Positions 41,647-49,837 of a DNA stretch of 64,000 bases are shown here, piece after piece. Origin of the DNA: JAAZZY01 sp964612505. GTDB lineage: Bacteria > Chlamydiota > Chlamydiia > Chlamydiales > JAAZZY01. Made by a program: the position numbers and the translations under genes. The notes below the pieces were generated by a model. It saw only the letters and a program-made list of their open reading frames with translations, ran no database searches and was not told the DNA's origin. The stretch covers positions 1 to 64,000 of the forward strand of contig CAZTEX010000004.1 of assembly GCA_964612505.1 (NCBI GenBank), in the 5' to 3' direction. The stretch's first letter is position 1; each line of letters opens with the position of its first letter.

Positions 41647-43148
41647 GAAGCTAAATTATCCTCTTGCACTATTTCAATTTCTGGGCAGCTATACCCTCCA
41701 CCGAGCGATTTAATTAAATTGAGTGTCGCCAGTAAATGCAGGTGACTCATTGCTGCATATTGAACTTCATCTTGTAAAACGTTTAAATTTGTTTTCAATA
41801 CATCAAGAAGGCTATTTAGTCCAACTTCATAGCGTAAGCTTGCCAGCTCAAGTAAATTTTCACTTTTTACAATGATCTCTTCTTGCTTTTGTAATTGCAA
41901 ATTGGAAACTCTAAAAGTGGTAATAGCATCCACTACCTCTTTAGCTGCATTCAAAAGAACTTGGTTATAATCATAGACAGCGTTGTTATAGCGTCTGACG
42001 CTGATGTTTAGGTTATTTTGTAGCTTTAATCCTTGAAAGATGGGGAGCGTAGCCATGGGAGCAATCGATGAAAACCAACCTCTGGGTTGTAAAAGAGTAT
42101 CCCAGCTTAAGTTCAAATAACCTGAAAAACTTCCCAAATCAATGGTTGGCAAAAAAGCAACCTGAGCTGATTTAATTCTTTTAGACGAAGCTTGCACCGC
42201 CCAAATTTTAGCCACCACATCGGGTCTTCGTAAAAGTAGCCCTATCGGAATTTCACTTGGAAATGGAAAAGAAGATCCAAAACCACTGACAGGCAATTGA
42301 AACTCCATCGGATCATCGGCAGAAAGACCTATTAAAGAGCGAAGCTGATGCATTACTAATTCAATATTTTTATCTGTATTTAACATCTCTTGTTGAAAAG
42401 TTAAAATGGTCTTTTCTTGAGTTTGAAGAGTCTCTTCATCCGTTAAAGAATTTTGATAAATCGCAATCTCAATATCTAAAAGTTGATTTTGAGTCTCTAA
42501 AATAGCTCTCTCAAGCCCCTGAAGATCTAAATAATATTGCATCTGAAAATAAGCTTCGGCAATTTGTGTACTGAGCATTAGTTTTGCATAGGCCGCTTCT
42601 GCCATTTGCATTTTAGCCTCATCTACTGCTGCTTGATAGAGCTTTCTTTGCGAACCCCAAAGATCGATGCGCCAGCGAAAATTAATTAACGTCGATAATA
42701 AGTTGATCCAGCTTGGAATAATTTGATCGGGTAATAAAGAAAGCGTGCTGTCAATGCCCCTTCGATTCCAAGTAAATCCAGCAAAAAATTCTTCAAAAGC
42801 CGCATTGACTTGAGGGAGCATGGGGAAAAAAGCACTTTTAGCACAATCATGGGCTAAACTGACTCGCTCAACCGCCATTTGCAATGATGGATTACTTTCA
42901 AAAGACTGCTCAATTAATTGGCTTAGCTGCTCATCTTTAAACATCTCCCACCAACTTTCACTAAGCCAACTCGAAGGGACAAAATTCATTGTTTGAAAAG
43001 ATTGTTGAATCGAGGAGTTCACATTAATGGAGGTGGAAATAGGGGCTGTCTCATCATAAATTTGGCAGCTTTGACCTAAAAATAGCAAAAAAAAGAGCGA
43101 GGTGGAAACCCAAATGCGACCACGGCTGAAGAATAATAAATTCCCCAC
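41643..43148 (-). CDS. Outer-membrane efflux lipoprotein (NodT/OprM type)
   Basis: The 501-residue protein starts with GTG 43148, supported by GAAGGAGG nine bases upstream. The signal sequence ends LFLGQSC, a lipobox, with Cys28 as the lipid site. The body has the RND-type outer membrane factor pattern: SWWEMFKDEQLSQLIEQS, NPSLQMAVERV, FRWRIDLWGSQRKL, LLLRRPDVVAK and a second repeat ending RYEVGLNSLLDVL. It forms the outer channel of the pump encoded downstream. First gene of the operon. Confidence 0.9.
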   Translation of the reverse strand: MGNLLFFSRGRIWVSTSLFFLLFLGQSCQIYDETAPISTSINVNSSIQQSFQTMNFVPSSWLSESWWEMFKDEQLSQLIEQSFESNPSLQMAVERVSLAHDCAKSAFFPMLPQVNAAFEEFFAGFTWNRRGIDSTLSLLPDQIIPSWINLLSTLINFRWRIDLWGSQRKLYQAAVDEAKMQMAEAAYAKLMLSTQIAEAYFQMQYYLDLQGLERAILETQNQLLDIEIAIYQNSLTDEETLQTQEKTILTFQQEMLNTDKNIELVMHQLRSLIGLSADDPMEFQLPVSGFGSSFPFPSEIPIGLLLRRPDVVAKIWAVQASSKRIKSAQVAFLPTIDLGSFSGYLNLSWDTLLQPRGWFSSIAPMATLPIFQGLKLQNNLNISVRRYNNAVYDYNQVLLNAAKEVVDAITTFRVSNLQLQKQEEIIVKSENLLELASLRYEVGLNSLLDVLKTNLNVLQDEVQYAAMSHLHLLATLNLIKSLGGGYSCPEIEIVQEDNLAS

Positions 43149-43399
43149 TCTAAACTGCCTCCTTCTTAGAAGTGGGGATATAGTTTATAAGAGATATGTT
43201 GAAAAGCTTTTTCTAAGTAAAAAATCAGAGGTTTTATAATAAATATTTTTTGAATAAATGAGCCTATCTCCCCTCTTTGAATAGATCTAAAATTATTTAA
43301 TTAATTTTTTAAACTATAATATAATAAAAGTTATATTTATAATATTCTACATAAGCGGATTTAATTAACTAATTATACAACATATAATATAGGTAAAAA

Positions 43400-43972
43400 A
43401 TGGCGACAGTAGGGTCCGTAAGCACTTTTGACAAATTCACGATCCACGCACATACTCCCCGATCTTTTAATCTCCAAGAAGTGGAAAAGTTACAACAAAA
43501 GATCAATAGCGCTTTTCTACACTCTATCAACGGGCAAGAGGGCTACTCAAGATACAGCAAATTAGACTCTTTGATAGCTGACTTACAAGATCCCTTAGCT
43601 CAATGGCATTTTGTTAAAAAATCTCCAGCAGAATCTATCGCAGACTCTATCGCCGGTGTCATCTATCAAGCAACTCTTTCTCCTTGGCTTTTGAAAAACC
43701 ATTCTGATGAGATAAAAAAACTCTCAGACAGCAAGAACAATATGCAAAATTATGCATATTTTGGGACGCTTTGGGTTAGTCCTGATTATAAAAGCCAAGG
43801 ATTAGGCAAGAAATTGATCACATTCATAGAAGAAAAAGCCAAAGAAGATGGTAAAAAGCATCTCATTATTCTTGTTGATAAGGCGACCACTCTTCCAAGC
43901 TACTATCATAAACAAGGCTACCAAGGGAAGTGGGAAGATTCTTACTATTGCTATATGACTAAAGCTTTGTAA
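43400..43972 (+). CDS. GNAT-family acetyltransferase
   Basis: The 190-residue protein has a GNAT acetyl-CoA site, FGTLWVSPDYKSQGLGKKLITFIEEKAKEDG, near residues 120-150 and ends YYHKQGYQGKWEDSYYCYMTK, the usual final strands. The N-terminal 90 residues are unlike the ribosomal acetyltransferases. It is divergent from the efflux operon, 251 bp away, and followed by a cupin gene on the same strand. Substrate unknown. Confidence 0.75.
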   Translation: MATVGSVSTFDKFTIHAHTPRSFNLQEVEKLQQKINSAFLHSINGQEGYSRYSKLDSLIADLQDPLAQWHFVKKSPAESIADSIAGVIYQATLSPWLLKNHSDEIKKLSDSKNNMQNYAYFGTLWVSPDYKSQGLGKKLITFIEEKAKEDGKKHLIILVDKATTLPSYYHKQGYQGKWEDSYYCYMTKAL

Positions 43973-44056
43973 TCTTCATCTACTTCAACGAGATCATTGA
44001 TCGATACTTTAAGAGCTGTTATCTTAAAATGTCAATCTTTCATCAGGATTCTTTCA

Positions 44057-44458
44057 ATGATAGAAACGACACACTTGCGAAATAAAAGTGATCTTTTGCT
44101 CGAAAAATTGCCCTCAGTTAATTCAAATCAACTAAATTCATCTGATGCAGCTATAGTTGCAGCTAGATGGCATCGAGTGCTTTTTGAAAATGACTTTTTT
44201 CGTATTTTAGAAGTGATTGTCGAGCCAGGAGAGGTTGTTCCACTTCATACTCATCAATGGGACAGTATAACAGTTACTCTTCAAGACACTAGATTCATAG
44301 CCAAAGATAGTCACGGACTAGTAAGCCAAGAAGAAGGTCTTGAAGACTATAGGCTGCCTCAAGCTGATTTTTCAAAAGGAAGCTTAGAAGCTCATTCATA
44401 TACAAACATCGGCTCAAAAAAATTTCAAGCCATTGTTTTTGAAATTAAAAACAAATGA
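44057..44458 (+). CDS. Small cupin-like protein
   Basis: From ATG 44057 this protein has 133 residues, preceded by AGGA at 8 bases. A longer reading from 43997 has no ribosome-binding site. The core RVLFENDFFRILEVIVEPG followed by HTHQWDSITVTL contains the cupin metal motif start (HxH), but the expected glutamate and second-motif histidine are only partly evident (EAHSYTN). It resembles cupins of unknown function found beside transporters. It ends 3 bp before the convergent proS stop. Confidence 0.6.
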   Translation: MIETTHLRNKSDLLLEKLPSVNSNQLNSSDAAIVAARWHRVLFENDFFRILEVIVEPGEVVPLHTHQWDSITVTLQDTRFIAKDSHGLVSQEEGLEDYRLPQADFSKGSLEAHSYTNIGSKKFQAIVFEIKNK

Positions 44459-44461
44459 TAG

Positions 44462-46183
44462 CTATCTTGATCTAACAGAAAGGTTTTCTTCTACCCAACT
44501 ATTAAGAGAACCATAAGCAAGCATGCGTTTTTCCCCTTGCCTTGGCTCTACTTCAATTTCCTGATCGGATAAGAAGTTTTTCCCAATGATCATTTTAAAA
44601 GGGATGCCGATTAAGTCACTGTCTTTCAATTTAAATCCTAAACGCTCATTGCGGTCATCTAAAAGGACTTCGATCCCCATCTTCTGCAATTGACTGTAGA
44701 GTTTTTCGACAGCTTCCATTTGCTCTTGATCTTTTGGATTAACCGGCGTTAAAAGGAGATGAAAGGGGGCTATTTCCATAGGCCAAATAATCCCTTTGGC
44801 ATCATACTTTTGTTCAACTGCAGCTTGCACACATCGCCCGACCCCTATTCCATAGCAACCCATCAAAAGAGCTTGAGGCTTGCCATCTTCTGTTTGGTAA
44901 AAAGCGCCTAAACTTTGGCTATATCTGTCACCTAGATTAAAAATGTGACCAACTTCAATGCCTCGTTTCTCCTCATAAATGCCCTCTGGCACAAAAGGAC
45001 AAAGATCACCTGCAATGGCCTGGCAAAAATCATAAAAAGCGGGTCTTGGACAATCTCTTTCCCATTGAACATGTTTATAATGATAATCTTTTTCGTTTGC
45101 TCCGCAGATAAAATTATGCATCGGTTTACAGGTATTATCTGCGACAAAAGGGATGGGACAACCCACAGGACCAATAAACCCTATTTCGGTCTTCAGAACT
45201 TTTTTAACTTCATCTTCACTAGCAAGTTCTACTTCAAGAGCTTTAAAGTGGTTGGCAAGCTTGACGCTGTTGATTTCTCTATCAGCTCGAATACCGACTG
45301 CTGCATATTCTATTTTATCTTCAAAATGGAGCTTGTAGACAAGTGTTTTGAGCATCATTTCAATCGGTTGTTTGGAAAACTCCACTTGAGCGCTAATTGT
45401 TTTAATTCCAGGAGTCGAAAATTTTGCTAATGTTTTATCTTCGTGAGGATATGAAAACTCTTTGGGAGAACAAGGTGCTTTTTCACTGTTGAATGCTAAA
45501 TCTTTGCAAATTAAAAGAGAGTCTTCACCAATATCTGCGAGCACTTGAAACTCTTCAGACTTACCAGTTCCAATTTTACCTGAGTCGGCTTGTACAATGA
45601 CAAAATCAAGGTCCAAACGTTTGAAGATGTTTTGATAAGCTCTGCGCATGTTTTGATACTGCTCATTCATTTGCCCTTCGTTTGCAGAAAAGCTATAAGC
45701 ATCTTTCATAAAAAACTCTTTAGCTCGCATCAAGCCAAAACGAGGTCTAATTTCATCGCGAAACTTTCCAGAGATTTGATATAAATTGACAGGAAGTTGT
45801 TTATAACTAGTTAACCAATTTTTCACGAGCGAGGTTACAGCTTCTTCATGAGTTGGCCCCAAGCAATATTCATTTCCATCGCGATCTTGAACAACGTAAG
45901 TTAATTTTTCAGCTTTATAGGCTGCCCATCTTCCCGATTCTTCCCAAATGCTTTTGGGTTGTAGCTGTGGCATTAAAATCTCTTGTGCACCCTCTTTCTC
46001 AAGCTCTTCTTTAATAATGTTCATCATCTTTGAAAGAATACGCATCATGATAGGAGTATAGGTAAAATGGCCACGCGCCAATCTCTTAATTAAACCAGCA
46101 CGCTCCAGTAGCTGATGCGAAGGAATATCTGCATCGTTTGGAGCATCTTTAAAAGTCTTGAAAAAAAGTTGTGAGAGGCGCAT
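44462..46183 (-). CDS. proS: Prolyl-tRNA synthetase
   Basis: The 573-residue class II synthetase is of the bacterial type with an editing insertion between motifs 2 and 3 (about residues 225-385). Motif 2 (KFRDEIRPRFGLMRAKEFFMKD) lies near residue 140 and motif 3 (LLMGCYGIGVGRCVQA) near residue 430. The anticodon-binding domain follows with HLLLTPVNPKDQEQ. It charges tRNA-Pro in the cytoplasm. Single gene; its start faces the divergent amidase gene with a 45-bp gap. Confidence 0.95.
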   Translation of the reverse strand: MRLSQLFFKTFKDAPNDADIPSHQLLERAGLIKRLARGHFTYTPIMMRILSKMMNIIKEELEKEGAQEILMPQLQPKSIWEESGRWAAYKAEKLTYVVQDRDGNEYCLGPTHEEAVTSLVKNWLTSYKQLPVNLYQISGKFRDEIRPRFGLMRAKEFFMKDAYSFSANEGQMNEQYQNMRRAYQNIFKRLDLDFVIVQADSGKIGTGKSEEFQVLADIGEDSLLICKDLAFNSEKAPCSPKEFSYPHEDKTLAKFSTPGIKTISAQVEFSKQPIEMMLKTLVYKLHFEDKIEYAAVGIRADREINSVKLANHFKALEVELASEDEVKKVLKTEIGFIGPVGCPIPFVADNTCKPMHNFICGANEKDYHYKHVQWERDCPRPAFYDFCQAIAGDLCPFVPEGIYEEKRGIEVGHIFNLGDRYSQSLGAFYQTEDGKPQALLMGCYGIGVGRCVQAAVEQKYDAKGIIWPMEIAPFHLLLTPVNPKDQEQMEAVEKLYSQLQKMGIEVLLDDRNERLGFKLKDSDLIGIPFKMIIGKNFLSDQEIEVEPRQGEKRMLAYGSLNSWVEENLSVRSR

Positions 46184-46228
46184 AAAGTGACTACTTAAAT
46201 TTTTTTATTTTCTGAAGCATTATATAAG

Positions 46229-47518
46229 ATGAGAAAGCTCTTTTCAATTTCAATTGCACTTTTTAGCTTTTATTTAATGCTTTTTTCTCCCCTTTTGCCC
46301 GCTTTAGATTTAACACATAATAGTCAAGATTTTGCTTTATATCAAAGAACGCTCTCCAAAGAGAATGTTCAAGAAAAAATTAAGCAGATGCTTCAAAAAG
46401 ATCCCGAAGTTGAAGAGTGGTATAAGATCACCGATCAAGCTCTTAAGATCTATGCCTCCTTAGAGGATAAAAAAGAAGACTCTCCTGAATTTACCCTTTT
46501 CTTTGGCTCTATGCCCAAAGTCAAAAAGGAATTTCCCAAGCTTGACAACCCTCATGCTCCTCTCAAAGGTCTTCGTATTGCCATAGATCCTGGCCATATC
46601 GGTGGAGAATTTGCCTACTTAGAAGAAAAATATATTCAGATGCCGATTAACCCTCTAAAAAATATCCATGAGGAACTTTCTTTTAACGAGGGCGATTTAA
46701 CGGTCAAAACGGCTAAAAAACTGGCTCAACACTTTGAAGCTCTTGGAGCTAAAGTCTTATTGACAAAGTCTAACTCTGGCGAAGTGGTCTATAAAAAACC
46801 ATTTGATTTGTGGCTCAAAGAAAATTTTGATGAGGCTATCGATCAGATGATCAGCGCCCACTTGAGCCAAGATCAACAACATAATCAGCGGCTATGGTGG
46901 AAAGAAGTAGCTAGCGCTCCCCAAATTTTTAGAATGACCTATAATTTTTTAGATGTTGAGCGAAGAGCAGAACTTATTAATGCCTTTAACCCTCATCTGA
47001 CCATTAGTTGTCATTATAACTTGGGGGGTATTTATGATAAGGAAGGACAAACTCCTGGAGTGGATTTTGATTATGCGTTGTTTTTTGTTCCCGGTGCTTT
47101 TAAGAAAGCAAATCTGAAGCACGAAGCTTTTGCTAAAAAATCTTTACAAGATGCCCGTTCACGCTATGAGTTTATCCGTTTTTTAGTAACCGATGATCTT
47201 GAAAGTTCCATAGATTTAGCTAAAACAGCTCTTGGATATACAAAAAAAATTCTCAAAAGTTCCACTGGAGATGATTGCAGTTATTTAAAAGTTCTTTGTA
47301 TCCAACACGAACCAGGCATCTATCACAATAATTTAACGTTGCCAAAGCTTGTCCATGGTCCTGTCTTGTATGGGGAACCCCTCTGCCAAGACAATTATGC
47401 TAATGCAAAAATGTTAAGCACTAACCCCGATCATATTATCGATAAGGTCGTTCAAATTTACTCTCGCTCCGTTTTAGATTGGGCAGAAAGCAACTCTGAT
47501 CGATATAATGATGAATGA
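46229..47518 (+). CDS. amiA: Exported N-acetylmuramoyl-L-alanine amidase (AmiA/AmiC-type)
   Basis: The 429-residue protein has a signal peptide (residues 1-26) and a zinc amidase core. The first zinc histidine is in LRIAIDPGHIGGEF near residue 117, a glutamate in LSFNEGDLTVKTA, and the second histidine in HLTISCHYNLGG near residue 262. The core contains longer inserts than typical AmiC enzymes, notably residues 200-235. Amidases split septal peptidoglycan, and chlamydiae retain such an enzyme. Its 3' end overlaps the convergent monooxygenase gene by 61 bp. Confidence 0.85.
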   Translation: MRKLFSISIALFSFYLMLFSPLLPALDLTHNSQDFALYQRTLSKENVQEKIKQMLQKDPEVEEWYKITDQALKIYASLEDKKEDSPEFTLFFGSMPKVKKEFPKLDNPHAPLKGLRIAIDPGHIGGEFAYLEEKYIQMPINPLKNIHEELSFNEGDLTVKTAKKLAQHFEALGAKVLLTKSNSGEVVYKKPFDLWLKENFDEAIDQMISAHLSQDQQHNQRLWWKEVASAPQIFRMTYNFLDVERRAELINAFNPHLTISCHYNLGGIYDKEGQTPGVDFDYALFFVPGAFKKANLKHEAFAKKSLQDARSRYEFIRFLVTDDLESSIDLAKTALGYTKKILKSSTGDDCSYLKVLCIQHEPGIYHNNLTLPKLVHGPVLYGEPLCQDNYANAKMLSTNPDHIIDKVVQIYSRSVLDWAESNSDRYNDE

Positions 47519-49101
47519 AGTAACTCTTGAAAATATTCTTCCACGGCCTCTTTTTTAAGCCCCTTTTTAGTCATTCCAATGTATTTATCAGGTCTTACGA
47601 TGACTAAAAAGTTGTTCCCCAATCGATACGGACTCGAACTTTGTAAATTTTCATCTATCCAACAGTCATTTTGCTCAATCTCTGCTGAAGTACACACCAG
47701 ATGAATCTTTAAAAAAGCTTTGAAACGACACTCCGCTTCTTCTTTTAATGCGATTGCTTGACTATATTTTGTATCCTTAAAAAAAATAAGCAGATGATGA
47801 TCGATCCCTTGCACGAGTTGATGTGAGCGCATTTCAGCTCGATCTTCAGCAGATTTTAAAATAGTATCAGAAAAACGATGCCCTGCTTTTACTGCTGAGA
47901 ACATTCCAAACCATCTTTTCTGCGATTGGATAATAGGGCTCTTTTTATAACTATTCGCAAGACCAGAAAATTGATAGATAATCATTTTATGAAAAAGGGG
48001 TATTGATTGAACAGCTCTGATCAAGCGGGCATAATAATTAATGGAAAAAGTTTTATTTGCAGTCATGATGCGAGTTAACTTTTCTGTTCCAAAAAGGATC
48101 TGTTTAGCAATCGGCACCCTTTCTCTAGAATAACTAGCTAACAGTTTCGTACTAGAATGGCGATTAAAAACATAAGCGAGCTTCCATCCTAAGTTATAAG
48201 CATCTTGAATTCCCATGTTCATCCCTTGCCCTCCTGCTGGACTATGGATATGGGCAGCATCTCCTGCAATAAACAAACGCCCTCGCCGATAAACAGACGA
48301 GAGTCTATTATGAATATTAAAATCTTGAATCCACTCCACTTCTTGAATTTTACAATTCCCCATGGAACGCTCAGCTAAGAGTGTTTCTAATCCTTGCAGT
48401 GTAGTTGGCTTATGAAACCCTTGATAGGTGAGTTGATTGATAATGCGATAAAGGGGACCTTTAATCGGGATAATAAACTGCGCCCCTTCTTTACTTAAAA
48501 AACTATGCATCTCACCTGGAGCTAAATCGGTTTTCATCTCGACATCCGCTAAAGAAAAACTCTGTGGATAATCATACCCTTTAAACTCTCCCCCCAGGTA
48601 ACTGCGAAGACGGCTATGCCCTCCATCACATCCGACAACCCAAGACATTTTAGTTGTCTCTTTTTGCTCTACCTCACTTGCCAATGTGACCCAGACGTGA
48701 TCTGCTTCTGTTTTAAGACCCACCAGTTTTACGTTGCGTTCAACTTTAACATCATACTCATGCAACTTATGAATAAGCAGATGCTCTGTCTCATATTGAG
48801 GAAGAATAAGAATAAAAGGGTAAGGGGCTTTTAAAAGACTAAAATCAAAACTAACTTGTTTTTTTTTATTAAAATGAAGATTAATGACACTCACTTTGGA
48901 ACCACGATCTAAAGCTTCATCCACAATGTTAAAATCTTCAAAAACTTCTAATGTTCTAGAGTGAATTGCCAAAGCTCTAGATTGATGATGAGCGGTGGGT
49001 CGTGCATCAATAATACGAACAGGGACACCGTAGCGGCAAAGCGTGAGTGCCAAAGTTAGTCCAGTCGGACCTGCTCCTACAATTAATACGGGGTTGTTCA
49101 T
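47458..49101 (-). CDS. FAD-dependent aromatic-ring monooxygenase (PheA/TfdB family)
   Basis: The 547-residue flavoprotein has the dinucleotide-binding start VLIVGAGPTGLTLALTL, the DG motif VVGCDGGHSRLR near residue 155 and the GD motif GRLFIAGDAAHIHSPAGGQGMNMG near residue 280. A divergent C-terminal thioredoxin-like part follows. Such enzymes hydroxylate phenols or polyketides using NAD(P)H. The substrate is unknown and unusual for an obligate intracellular bacterium. It overlaps the amidase gene tail by 61 bp. A ribosome-binding site AGAAGAGG lies before its ATG. Confidence 0.85.
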   Translation of the reverse strand: MNNPVLIVGAGPTGLTLALTLCRYGVPVRIIDARPTAHHQSRALAIHSRTLEVFEDFNIVDEALDRGSKVSVINLHFNKKKQVSFDFSLLKAPYPFILILPQYETEHLLIHKLHEYDVKVERNVKLVGLKTEADHVWVTLASEVEQKETTKMSWVVGCDGGHSRLRSYLGGEFKGYDYPQSFSLADVEMKTDLAPGEMHSFLSKEGAQFIIPIKGPLYRIINQLTYQGFHKPTTLQGLETLLAERSMGNCKIQEVEWIQDFNIHNRLSSVYRRGRLFIAGDAAHIHSPAGGQGMNMGIQDAYNLGWKLAYVFNRHSSTKLLASYSRERVPIAKQILFGTEKLTRIMTANKTFSINYYARLIRAVQSIPLFHKMIIYQFSGLANSYKKSPIIQSQKRWFGMFSAVKAGHRFSDTILKSAEDRAEMRSHQLVQGIDHHLLIFFKDTKYSQAIALKEEAECRFKAFLKIHLVCTSAEIEQNDCWIDENLQSSSPYRLGNNFLVIVRPDKYIGMTKKGLKKEAVEEYFQELLHSSLYRSELLSAQSKTERE

Positions 49102-49122
49102 AAATATACCTCTTCTACAGAC

Positions 49123-49149
49123 AGTCTAAAAACAATTAGAAATTGTCAA
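49123..49149 (-). promoter_or_regulatory. Monooxygenase promoter with embedded inverted repeat (possible operator)
   Basis: A perfect TTGACA -35 (49149-49144) is followed 15 bp later by TAGACT (49128-49123), a weak -10. Over the spacer lies an inverted repeat ACAATT-AGA-AATTGT (49132-49146), similar to the ACAATT-AATTGT core of OhrR/MarR operators. The -10 region itself contains AGACTGTCT, another short palindrome. A repressor is plausible. Confidence 0.4.
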
Positions 49150-49231
49150 GAGGATTCACGATCTCTTTTTAACGTTTCTATTATATCTTTTCATCATCTA
49201 TAAGAAAGTTATGTTTTAACAAAGGTCAAAG

Positions 49232-49837
49232 ATGAAAATCCTTATTGTGGGCGGCAGGGGACTAATTGGTTCTGCTATTTGTAAAGAACTCAAACAATTA
49301 GGTCATGAAGTTATTACAGCTTCTCGAACTCAAGGAGATATTCCTGTGGATTTACAAGATTCTAAATCCATTGAAAAAATGTATCAAAGTGTTTCCAATT
49401 TAGATGCTGTTGTTTGTGCTGCAGGCAGCGTCAAACAAATAAAACCAGCTTATAAACTCTCTATTGAAGACTACCAGGAAGCGATGCTATACAAAGGATT
49501 TGGTCAAATCAACTTGGTTCTGATTGGACAAAAATATTTAAACACCCTAGGATCTTTTACCCTCACGACAGGGATTTTAAGTAGTGGAGCGCTTCCCAAT
49601 ACTTCTGCAGTTGCCGTTGTCAACAATGCGGTAGAAGGCTTTGTCAAAGGAGCTGCTGGAGAACTCCACAATCATTTAAGAATTAATGCTATTAGCCCGA
49701 GCGTCATCACCGAAGCTTTAGCAAAGTATGGCACAACTTTTATCGGTTATGAAGGGGTTAGCCTCAAAAGTGCATCTTTAGCCTACATTCGCGCGATCAT
49801 GGGCAAAATGAACGGAGAAATTATTAAGGTTCAGTAA
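49232..49837 (+). CDS. Atypical short-chain dehydrogenase (Lin1944-like)
   Basis: The 201-residue SDR has the nucleotide-binding start LIVGGRGLIGSAICKEL (GxxGxxG) and TASRTQGDIPVDL, and ends in RINAISPSVITEAL. The usual catalytic YxxxK is absent: at that position the protein reads TSAVAVVNNAVEGF. This matches the short, atypical Lin1944-type SDRs rather than a fully active dehydrogenase. It is divergent from the monooxygenase gene; AAAGG precedes its ATG. Its stop overlaps the MFS gene end by 14 bp. Confidence 0.75.
   Translation: MKILIVGGRGLIGSAICKELKQLGHEVITASRTQGDIPVDLQDSKSIEKMYQSVSNLDAVVCAAGSVKQIKPAYKLSIEDYQEAMLYKGFGQINLVLIGQKYLNTLGSFTLTTGILSSGALPNTSAVAVVNNAVEGFVKGAAGELHNHLRINAISPSVITEALAKYGTTFIGYEGVSLKSASLAYIRAIMGKMNGEIIKVQ

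Noticed and set aside
43149..43399. Possible regulatory region between the efflux operon and the GNAT gene (251 bp)
   Set aside because: Very AT-rich with several -10-like TATAAT/TATAAA words but no convincing paired -35 or symmetric operator, only a TTATACAAC half-site.
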